Part shown: positions 1 to 5,484 of the stretch, piece by piece
How the letters are laid out: every line of letters starts with the position of its first letter
Position numbering within the stretch: position 1 is the first letter of the stretch
Origin: Candidatus Omnitrophota bacterium
GTDB lineage: Bacteria > Omnitrophota > Koll11 > Gygaellales > Profunditerraquicolaceae
DNA length: 5,484 nucleotides
NCBI GenBank assembly: GCA_028717765.1
Contig: JAQUNE010000102.1
Span: forward strand, 1 to 5,484
Direction of reading: 5' to 3'
The notes under the pieces: model-generated
What the model was told of the DNA's origin: nothing
The model's input: the letters and a program-made list of their open reading frames with translations, nothing else
Database searches by the model: none
Position numbers and translations under genes: made by a program

Positions 1-14
1 CGCTCTTCCGATCT
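1..14 (+). other. Illumina adapter remnant (not genomic)
   Basis: The first 14 bases are identical to the 3' end of the Illumina TruSeq read-1 adapter (ending GCTCTTCCGATCT). The base before that core is C, as in the read-1 rather than the read-2 adapter. Recognisable ArgD coding sequence begins immediately after it at base 15. This indicates an untrimmed read end carried into the assembly, so the window starts at a contig end. The adapter happens to be stop-free in the argD frame and would add the false residues LFRS if translated. Confidence 0.93.
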
Positions 15-1037
15 GTAGGCAACCTCGGGCATTGCCATCCGAAAGTAATGCAGGCAGTGCGCGACCAGGTTTCCAAGCTGATTTTTATTCCGAATAATTA
101 TTATCATATCCCACAGGCAAAGCTGGCCAAGGAAATCGTGGCGTTAACATTTCCGTCTAAGGTGTTTTTCTGTAATTCCGGTGCCGAGGCCAATGAAGGA
201 GCGATAAAATTCAGCAGAAAATTCGGCAAGGGTAGATATGAGTTGATTACTTTTGAGAATTCATTTCACGGCCGGACCCTGGCAACCGTAACCGCGACCG
301 GCCAGAAAAAATACCAGCAGGGTTTTGAGCCTTTGCCCGAAGGTTTTAAGACCGTAAAATTTAATGACCTTACAGCGGTAAAACAGGCAATTACTGAGAA
401 GACCGTTGGCATCATGCTGGAATTAATTCAAGGAGAAGGCGGAGTAAACGTAGCGGATAAAGCATTTGTTTTGGCCTTGCGAAAACTCTGTGATGAGAAG
501 AACCTGCTTCTTATCGTGGATGAAGTGCAGACCGGAGTGGGCAGGACCGGAAAACTTTTTTGTTACCAGCATTATGGAATCACCCCGGATATCATGACCT
601 TAGCCAAGGCTTTAGGCGGGGGGTTACCTATCGGGATGATGGTAGTAAAAAAGGAAATTTCTGATACCTTAGGCCCTGGCATGCATGCTTCGACTTTTGG
701 CGGCGGGCCGGTAATCGCTCGTGCGGCCTTGGCAGTATTACAGGCAATCGATAATGAAAAAATATTATCCAATGCCAATAAGGTCAGTACCTATCTTTTT
801 GGGAAACTTAATGCTTTGAAAGAAAAATACCCGGTAATTAAAGAAGTTAGAGGAATAGGCTTAATGGCCGGAGTAGAATTAGATATCCCGGGAAAAACTA
901 TTGTCGAAAAATGCCTGGAAAATGGGTTGTTAATTAATTGTACGCATGATAAAGTATTGCGATTGATGCCTGCTTTAAATGTGACCATAAAGGAAATAGA
1001 TAAAGCTCTAAATATACTGGAAGAGGCACTAAAATGA
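15..1037 (+). CDS. argD: Acetylornithine aminotransferase, 5'-truncated
   Basis: Class-III, PLP-dependent aminotransferase that converts N-acetylglutamate semialdehyde and glutamate to N-acetylornithine and 2-oxoglutarate in cytoplasmic arginine synthesis. The frame is open from base 15 and encodes conserved NLGHCHP before the first Met (codon at 48), so that Met is internal. By comparison with E. coli ArgD (about 406 residues), roughly 50-60 N-terminal residues are missing. Counting from that Met, visible motifs are SGAEANE (44-50, cofactor phosphate), FHGR (73-76, substrate side), E125 with QGEGG, D158 in DEVQTGVGRTG (cofactor ring nitrogen), the Schiff-base lysine K187 in AKALGGG, and STFGG (215-219). 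The C-terminus VLRLMPALNVT is family-typical. Two small departures are ELIQGEGG for the usual EPIQGEGG and GGGP for GGNP. The stop overlaps the argF start (ATGA). Some ArgD proteins also act as succinyl-diaminopimelate aminotransferase. A related 4-aminobutyrate or ornithine aminotransferase is unlikely given the argFGH context. Confidence 0.95.
   Translation, partial: VGNLGHCHPKVMQAVRDQVSKLIFIPNNYYHIPQAKLAKEIVALTFPSKVFFCNSGAEANEGAIKFSRKFGKGRYELITFENSFHGRTLATVTATGQKKYQQGFEPLPEGFKTVKFNDLTAVKQAITEKTVGIMLELIQGEGGVNVADKAFVLALRKLCDEKNLLLIVDEVQTGVGRTGKLFCYQHYGITPDIMTLAKALGGGLPIGMMVVKKEISDTLGPGMHASTFGGGPVIARAALAVLQAIDNEKILSNANKVSTYLFGKLNALKEKYPVIKEVRGIGLMAGVELDIPGKTIVEKCLENGLLINCTHDKVLRLMPALNVTIKEIDKALNILEEALK
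1021..1026 (+). promoter_or_regulatory. Ribosome binding site of argF
   Basis: The purine-rich stretch AAGAGG lies 7 bases before the argF ATG at 1034, inside the last codons of argD. It supports that start and, with the ATGA overlap, suggests translation of argF is coupled to argD. Confidence 0.6.
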
Positions 1038-1954
1038 ATAAAGACCTGGTTTCGATTAAAGATTTAACTAGCAGCCAAATCGAGGGGATTTTTACGCTTA
1101 CTGACCAGCTCAAAAAAAATAAGCAAAAATTTAGCTCAGTATTGGCGGGAAAAACCCTGGCATTAATCTTTCAGAAGCCTTCTAACCGCACGCGGGTTTC
1201 TTTTGATGTGGGGATGTATCAGCTAGGGGGAAATTCCGTGTATCTAGCGCCCAATGAAATTAATTTAGGGGTAAGAGAATCAATTGAAGACGTGGCAAAA
1301 ACCCTTTCCCGGTATGTCGATGGAATAGTGCTCAGGACTTTTGAGCACAAAAATTGTTTGGAGCTCGCTAAATTTGCCACAGTCCCGGTAATTAATGGCT
1401 TATCGGATTTTTCCCATCCTTGCCAAGGTTTGGCGGATATTTATACGATCCGAGAAAAATTAAAAACCGTAAAGGGGAAAACTTTGGCTTATGTAGGAGA
1501 TGGGAATAATGTCTGCCATTCTTTGCTTTTTGCCGCGGCTAAAACCGGCATGAATATGCAAGTGGCTACTCCTAAAGAATATGAGCCTGATGCTAAAGTT
1601 TTGCAGGAATCTCAGAAGATTGCGCAATCAGAAAAAGCCACGATACAATTATTTAATGACCCGCAGAGTGCTGCCTGCGGGGCGGATGTGATCTATACTG
1701 ATGTCTGGGCGAGCATGGGCCAGGAAGAAGAAGCAGCTAAGAGAAAAGAAATTTTTAAAGATTTTCAGGTGAATAAAAATCTATTGGCAAAAGCGAAGAA
1801 AAATTGCCTGATTATGCATTGTTTGCCCGCACATAGAGGAGAAGAAATTAGCGGTGAGGCAATAGATAGCCCTAATTCAATAGTTTTTGATCAGGCAGAA
1901 AACAGGATGCATGTGCAGAAGGCGATTTTGATAAAATTATTAAAGAAAGGATAA
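1034..1954 (+). CDS. argF: Ornithine carbamoyltransferase
   Basis: Catalyses carbamoyl phosphate + ornithine to citrulline + phosphate in the cytoplasm; enzymes of this family are usually trimers. The 306 residues match the family's usual length. Carbamoyl-phosphate binding residues are seen in SNRTR (50-54), R101 in LRTFEH, and HPCQ (128-131). The ornithine domain shows GDGNN (155-159), the ornithine-binding DVWASMG (223-229) and HCLPAHRGEE (262-271, with C263), followed by ENRMHVQKA near the C-terminus. The DxxxSMG and HCLPAHRGEE motifs point to ornithine as the substrate. The acetylornithine and succinylornithine transcarbamylases have FFNPSMRTR- or FFNPSLRTR-like motifs instead. One oddity is Asn at 51 where most ornithine enzymes have Thr (STRTR). 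The start is fixed by the ATGA overlap with argD, a ribosome site 7 bases upstream, and a normal N-terminus (DLVSIKDLTSSQI). argG follows after 8 bases. Confidence 0.97.
   Translation: MNKDLVSIKDLTSSQIEGIFTLTDQLKKNKQKFSSVLAGKTLALIFQKPSNRTRVSFDVGMYQLGGNSVYLAPNEINLGVRESIEDVAKTLSRYVDGIVLRTFEHKNCLELAKFATVPVINGLSDFSHPCQGLADIYTIREKLKTVKGKTLAYVGDGNNVCHSLLFAAAKTGMNMQVATPKEYEPDAKVLQESQKIAQSEKATIQLFNDPQSAACGADVIYTDVWASMGQEEEAAKRKEIFKDFQVNKNLLAKAKKNCLIMHCLPAHRGEEISGEAIDSPNSIVFDQAENRMHVQKAILIKLLKKG
1946..1951 (+). promoter_or_regulatory. Ribosome binding site of argG
   Basis: AAAGGA, within the last codons of argF and 11 bases before the argG ATG at 1963. The spacing is slightly long, but no other nearby start fits the conserved ArgG N-terminus. 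Confidence 0.5.
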
Positions 1955-1962
1955 AGAATAGC

Positions 1963-3144
1963 ATGAAAAAAGTTGTCTTGGCATATTCCGGAGGGTTGGA
2001 TACCTCGTGTATTGTCAGATGGCTCAAAGAACAGGGGTATGAAATTATTTGTTTTGTCGCTGACTTGGGCCAGGGATTAGGCAAGGGCGAGGATTTAGGC
2101 GCCATTGAACAGCGGGCGCTTTCTGCCGGCGCATCCAAGGTTTATATCAAGGACCTGCAGGATGAATTTATTGAGGATTTCTGCCTGCCTGCGTTAAAGG
2201 CAAATGCTATATATGAAGGAAAATATTTATTGGCCACAGCTTTAGGCCGGCCATTAATCGCAAAATATCTGGTGCAACTGGCGCATAAAGAAAAAGCTGA
2301 TGCAATCGCCCATGGCTGTACCGGTAAAGGCAATGACCAAGTGAGATTTGAAGTTACTGCCGGAATACTGGATCCGAGATTAGAGATCATTGCTCCGGTA
2401 AGGGTTTGGGAGTTTAAATCACGGGAAGAAGAAATTGAATACGCGAAGATGTTTAATATCCCGATAGATGTAACCAAGAAAAAGCCTTATAGTATTGACA
2501 GGAATATTTGGGGGATTAGCATCGAAGCCGGAATTCTGGAGGACTTGGAACAGGAGCCTCCGGAGGACGCCTACATGATTACCAAAAGCCCGACACACCT
2601 GGCAAGTTACCCCAAATACGTAGAGATTTATTTTGAAAAAGGCGTGCCGAAAAAAATTGATGGTAAAAGCTATTCCTTAAAAAAATTAATTACCCACTTG
2701 AACGAAGTTGGCGGCGCGCATGGGGTAGGTAGAAGTGATTTAGTGGAAAACAGGTTAGTAGGAATTAAATCCCGGGAGATTTACGAGGCCCCGGGTGCCA
2801 CTATCCTGCATATCGCGCATAAAGAATTAGAGAGCCTGGTGTTAGACAGGGAAGTGGCGCATTTTAAGGAAATTGTCGCTTTAAAATATTCTGAACTGGT
2901 TTACTACGGCCTTTGGTATTCGGCTTTAAAAGAGGCCTTAGATAGTTTTGTGGAGGTAACGCAAAAAAACGTTACCGGTTCGATCCGTTTAAAATTGTCC
3001 AAAGGAAGCTGTGTAGCTGTGGGCAGAAAGTCAGCTCATTCGCTTTATAAAAAAGAGCTAAGTACCTACGGCAAAGAGGATAAATTCGATCAAAAGCTGG
3101 CGGAAGGATTTATTAAGCTTTGGGGGATGCCATACAGGAGATAA
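1963..3144 (+). CDS. argG: Argininosuccinate synthase
   Basis: ATP-dependent ligase joining citrulline and aspartate to argininosuccinate, releasing AMP and pyrophosphate; cytoplasmic, family normally tetrameric. At 393 residues it has the length of the common bacterial short type (about 400). The N-terminal PP-loop SGGLDTS (9-15) sits right after the first strand, so the ATG at 1963 is secure. Further motifs are YEGKYLLATALGRP (84-97), AHGCTGKGNDQVRFE (116-130, substrate and ATP site), KKPYSIDRNIWG (173-184), EPPEDAY (198-204), GGAHGVGRSDLVENRLVG in the C-terminal domain, and LESLVLDREV. Small departures are PVRVWEF (145-151) where PVREW is common and SIEAG (186-190) where SIECG or SYEGG is common. 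The gene sits 8 bases after argF and one base before argH, so it is almost certainly co-transcribed with both. Confidence 0.98.
   Translation: MKKVVLAYSGGLDTSCIVRWLKEQGYEIICFVADLGQGLGKGEDLGAIEQRALSAGASKVYIKDLQDEFIEDFCLPALKANAIYEGKYLLATALGRPLIAKYLVQLAHKEKADAIAHGCTGKGNDQVRFEVTAGILDPRLEIIAPVRVWEFKSREEEIEYAKMFNIPIDVTKKKPYSIDRNIWGISIEAGILEDLEQEPPEDAYMITKSPTHLASYPKYVEIYFEKGVPKKIDGKSYSLKKLITHLNEVGGAHGVGRSDLVENRLVGIKSREIYEAPGATILHIAHKELESLVLDREVAHFKEIVALKYSELVYYGLWYSALKEALDSFVEVTQKNVTGSIRLKLSKGSCVAVGRKSAHSLYKKELSTYGKEDKFDQKLAEGFIKLWGMPYRR
3136..3140 (+). promoter_or_regulatory. Ribosome binding site of argH
   Basis: AGGAG, 5 bases before the argH ATG at 3146 and inside the last codons of argG. It is the strongest Shine-Dalgarno match in the window and fixes the argH start. 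Confidence 0.75.
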
Positions 3145-3145
3145 A

Positions 3146-4531
3146 ATGTCAAAGAAATTATGGGGTACCAGATTTCCAAAAAAAACCTGCTTACTAACCG
3201 ATAAATTTACCTCGAGTATTGCTTTTGATAAAAGGTTAGCCAAGTATGATGTCCTCGGTAGTATTGCCCATGCCAGGATGCTGGGAAATAAAAAAATTAT
3301 CCCCGGTAAGGAGGCTAATCTTATCGTGCAGGGGTTAAATGCCATTTTAAAGGAACTGGAAAAGGGAAAATTTAAGTTTGACCTTGGTGCGGAAGACGTG
3401 CATTCGAATATCCAGGATATGCTTTTCAAGAAAATCGGAGCCGCAGCTTTTAAACTGCATACTGCCAGGTCTCGAAACGACCAGATTGCTTTGGATATAA
3501 AGATGTATTTAAAGGACGAGGTAAAAGAGCTGGTAGAAATGGCCGCCCTTTTACAAAAGTCAATTTTAAAATTCGCCAAGAATAACCAAAAAATTATTAT
3601 CCCCGGGTATACGCATTTGCAGATGGCGCAATGTGTGCTCTTGGCACACCATCTCTTGGCTTATTTGGAGAGCCTGGAGAGGGATAAGGCCAGGTTGCTG
3701 GATGCTAAAGAAAGAGCAGATGCCATGCCCTTAGGCAGCTGTGCACTTTCCGGGACAAGCCTTCCTATAGATAGGAAAGCAGTAATGAAGGAATTGGGTT
3801 TTAAAAAACTTACAGAAAACTCAATTGATAGCGTAAGCGACCGGGATTTTATTATTGAGGTGCTGGCGGACCTGGCGATTCTTTCCGTGCATCTTTCCAG
3901 GATGGCCGAAGATTTAATTCTTTGGTCAACTAAAGAATTTAACTTTATCGATATAGATTTTTCTTTCTGTACCGGCTCAAGCATTATGCCGCATAAGAAG
4001 AATCCGGATGTCCTGGAACTAATCAGGGGTTCTGTCGGAAAAATCCAGGGGGATTTATCCAGCATCCTGATTTTGATGAAAGGCTTGCCTTTTTCGTATA
4101 ACCGGGACTTGCAGTTGGATAAGCCACCGCTTTTTGATGCTATTGATACGGTAAAAGATATTTTGGAAATCTTTGTGGTTTTATTCCAGAATATCGTCAT
4201 CGAAAAAGGGGCAATTGCTGCCAGATTGATGGATGAGTCATTATTTTCCGTTGATGTAGTAGAATACTTAATCAAAAGAGGGGTCTCTTATAGAGAGGCG
4301 CATGATATTGTCGGAAAGATGGTCCGGGATTGCCTGGATAAGGGCAAAAAGATCTCCAGCCTTACCAAGGGCGAATTAAAGAAGTATTCGTCAAAGCTGG
4401 ATCCGGATGTGAAAAATATCTTGTCCGCCTGGCAATCAGTGGATTTAAAAACTTCTTACGGCGGGACTAATTCTGGGCTCGTAGAAAAACAAGTCAGAAA
4501 CTGGGATAAAAAATTAAATGCACGAATTTAA
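3146..4531 (+). CDS. argH: Argininosuccinate lyase
   Basis: Cleaves argininosuccinate to arginine and fumarate, the final arginine step; a homotetrameric member of the fumarase/aspartase superfamily. The 461 residues are the normal length. The N-terminus LWGTRF is the family's usual opening (LWGGRF). Superfamily regions are visible in order: TARSRNDQ (106-113); PGYTHLQMAQ (153-162) with the catalytic-base candidate H157; PLGSCALSGTSLPIDR (195-210); SVSDRDF (229-235); the mobile-loop signature GSSIMPHKKNPD (277-288), with the catalytic serine among S278/S279; and NRDLQLDKPPLFD (319-331). The loop has MPH where argininosuccinate lyases usually have MPQ, and C199 replaces a common Gly. The full set of ArgH-specific motifs and the position after argG rule out adenylosuccinate lyase. 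The last 14 bases overlap the start of lysA. Confidence 0.98.
   Translation: MSKKLWGTRFPKKTCLLTDKFTSSIAFDKRLAKYDVLGSIAHARMLGNKKIIPGKEANLIVQGLNAILKELEKGKFKFDLGAEDVHSNIQDMLFKKIGAAAFKLHTARSRNDQIALDIKMYLKDEVKELVEMAALLQKSILKFAKNNQKIIIPGYTHLQMAQCVLLAHHLLAYLESLERDKARLLDAKERADAMPLGSCALSGTSLPIDRKAVMKELGFKKLTENSIDSVSDRDFIIEVLADLAILSVHLSRMAEDLILWSTKEFNFIDIDFSFCTGSSIMPHKKNPDVLELIRGSVGKIQGDLSSILILMKGLPFSYNRDLQLDKPPLFDAIDTVKDILEIFVVLFQNIVIEKGAIAARLMDESLFSVDVVEYLIKRGVSYREAHDIVGKMVRDCLDKGKKISSLTKGELKKYSSKLDPDVKNILSAWQSVDLKTSYGGTNSGLVEKQVRNWDKKLNARI
4502..4506 (+). promoter_or_regulatory. Weak ribosome binding site of lysA
   Basis: TGGGA, 11 bases before the lysA ATG at 4518, is the only purine-rich candidate. 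It is poor compared with the argH site. lysA may therefore rely on ribosomes terminating in argH, whose stop lies 9 bases beyond the lysA ATG. Confidence 0.3.
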
Positions 4532-5484
4532 ATACAAAAATAATCAGCTTTACTGCGAAAATATCAAGGTAGAGGATTTGGCGAAGAAATACGGCACTCC
4601 GCTGTATATCTACAGCTACCATACCTTAATTGACCATTATCTTAAGCTCAAAAAAGCCTTTAGCTCAATTGATGCGCTGATTTGCTATTCGGTAAAAGCT
4701 AATTCTAGCCTGGCAATCCTAAAAGCTTTGGTGGATAAAGGCGCAGGGCTGGATATTGTTTCCGGAGGGGAATTATTCCGCGCGCAAAAAGCCGGCTGCC
4801 CTGCGGAAAAAATTGTTTACGCCTCAGTGGGAAAAACCAATCAAGAAATAGAAGAGGCAATCAGGCGCGGGATTCTTTTCTTTAACGTAGAATCCTTAGG
4901 CGAACTGGAAAATATTAACCGGATTGCCAAAAAATTAAATAAAGTCACGCGGGTAGCAATCAGAATCAATCCGGATGTAGAGGCAAAGACCCATAAATTC
5001 ATTACCACGGGTAAAATCACCAATAAATTCGGGATTGACCTGGATAATGCCTATAGAATATTATTACAGCGCAAAAATTTTAGCTTTGTGCGCGTGGCAG
5101 GGTTACATATTCATATCGGCTCACAGATTACCGAGAGTGCTCCTTTTGTAGCGGCGATAAAAAAGATTACTGATTTTATCTTGCATTTAAGGCGCATAGG
5201 TATTTCTTTGGAGTATTTAAATATCGGCGGGGGATTAGGAATAGTTTATAACCAGGAATCTCCCCAGACTGCCCAGAAATATGCCGACAAAATTTTACCC
5301 TTTTTAAGAAAGACCGGCTTAAAAATAATTTTGGAGCCGGGTAGGTTTATAGTAGGAAATGCCGGCATACTGGTAACAAAAGTACTTTATTTAAAATCCA
5401 CGCCTAAAAAACAATTTGTGATTATAGACGCCGGGATGAACGACCTGATTCGCCCTGCTTTATACGATGCTTATCATCAGATTC
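4518..5484 (+). CDS. lysA: Diaminopimelate decarboxylase, 3'-truncated by window end
   Basis: PLP-dependent, alanine-racemase-fold decarboxylase converting meso-diaminopimelate to lysine and CO2, the last step of bacterial lysine synthesis; cytoplasmic. The frame is open from the ATG at 4518 to the window edge: 322 of an expected roughly 410-420 residues. The start is supported by the family-typical N-terminus (FKYKNNQLYCENI, then YGTPLYIYS). Motifs: YSVKAN (57-62) with Schiff-base lysine K60; LDIVSGGEL (78-86); FFNVES (121-126); NKFGI (169-173); GLHIHIGSQI (195-204) with cofactor-stacking H199; LNIGGGLGI (234-242); EPGR (273-276); and DAGMNDLIRP (304-313). The catalytic Cys/Glu region that completes the neighbouring subunit's active site would lie beyond the window, so its absence is an edge effect. 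The DAGMNDLIRP and HIGSQI motifs favour LysA over ornithine/arginine decarboxylases or carboxynorspermidine decarboxylase. The gene overlaps argH by 14 bases. Confidence 0.96.
   Translation, partial: MHEFKYKNNQLYCENIKVEDLAKKYGTPLYIYSYHTLIDHYLKLKKAFSSIDALICYSVKANSSLAILKALVDKGAGLDIVSGGELFRAQKAGCPAEKIVYASVGKTNQEIEEAIRRGILFFNVESLGELENINRIAKKLNKVTRVAIRINPDVEAKTHKFITTGKITNKFGIDLDNAYRILLQRKNFSFVRVAGLHIHIGSQITESAPFVAAIKKITDFILHLRRIGISLEYLNIGGGLGIVYNQESPQTAQKYADKILPFLRKTGLKIILEPGRFIVGNAGILVTKVLYLKSTPKKQFVIIDAGMNDLIRPALYDAYHQI

Noticed and set aside
1660..1681. Perfect 7-base inverted repeat (CCCGCAG/CTGCGGG) with an 8-base loop, resembling a terminator stem.
   Set aside because: It is inside argF coding sequence, has no T-run after it, and is within chance expectation for this length of DNA.
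1955..1962. Possible internal promoter or terminator between argF and argG.
   Set aside because: Only 8 bases separate the genes, with no hairpin and no T-run, so the genes are most simply read as one transcript.
2142..2477. Minus-strand open frame of 111 codons opposite argG.
   Set aside because: It is antisense to the conserved ArgG ATP/citrulline domain, and no independent coding signal is visible.
2955..2976. Perfect 7-base inverted repeat (GGTAACG/CGTTACC) around an A7 run, containing a correctly phased A AAA AAC slippery heptamer at 2964-2970.
   Set aside because: It lies inside argG, whose conserved C-terminal sequence continues in the zero frame. A -1 shift would reach a stop at 3048 after 26 codons of unrecognisable sequence. 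The hairpin's right arm starts at the heptamer's last base rather than downstream of it. Stems of this size are expected a few times by chance in a window this long.
3058..3579. Minus-strand open frame of 173 codons across the argG/argH junction.
   Set aside because: It is antisense to two well-supported genes and its translation is a low-complexity Ser/Phe/Ile-rich sequence typical of reverse-complement shadows.
3661..4275. Minus-strand open frame of 204 codons opposite argH.
   Set aside because: It is fully antisense to conserved argH codons, has no recognisable motif and no ribosome site, and looks like a codon-bias shadow.
15..5484. Possible novel defence, mobile or otherwise undescribed system.
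   Set aside because: Apart from the adapter, 8 bases between argF and argG and one between argG and argH, every base belongs to a recognised biosynthetic gene. No repeats, integrase/transposase motifs, CRISPR units, RNA genes or unexplained frames were found on either strand.

Overview
This window is a gap-free run of five co-directional (+ strand) amino-acid biosynthesis genes: argD (5' truncated), argF, argG, argH and lysA (3' truncated). Together the first four cover acetylornithine formation and the complete ornithine-to-arginine branch. lysA encodes the last step of diaminopimelate-dependent lysine synthesis. The start of argD and the end of lysA both lie outside the window.

Layout: bases 1-14 are not genomic. 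They match the 3' end of the Illumina TruSeq read-1 adapter, so the window appears to begin at an untrimmed contig end. From base 15 the frame reads directly into conserved ArgD sequence (NLGHCHP), so the Met codon at 48 is internal and not the start. argD runs to 1037 and overlaps argF (1034-1954) through an ATGA junction. Eight bases separate argF from argG (1963-3144), one base separates argG from argH (3146-4531), and argH overlaps lysA (4518 to the window edge) by 14 bases. There is no intergenic space that could hold a terminator or internal promoter of normal size, and no stretch without a gene longer than 8 bases apart from the adapter. The operon promoter and any arginine operator would lie upstream, off the window.

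Pathway logic: ArgD transaminates N-acetylglutamate semialdehyde to N-acetylornithine. After deacylation by an enzyme not encoded here, ArgF carbamoylates ornithine to citrulline, ArgG condenses citrulline with aspartate, and ArgH releases arginine and fumarate. LysA decarboxylates meso-diaminopimelate to lysine. ArgD enzymes are known in some bacteria to serve also as the succinyl-diaminopimelate aminotransferase (DapC), which gives a possible biochemical reason for the arginine-lysine linkage.

Organism: a bacterium with moderate to low GC and tightly packed genes, probably from a metagenomic or draft assembly given the adapter. The arg-lysA order and the wording of the ArgF active-site region resemble what I remember of uncultured phyla such as Omnitrophota, but this is a tentative guess from memory. 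I see no mobile element, CRISPR array, RNA gene or undescribed system. The main points worth a second look are the adapter remnant, the mis-callable argD start, the arg-lys linkage, and a few motif substitutions.
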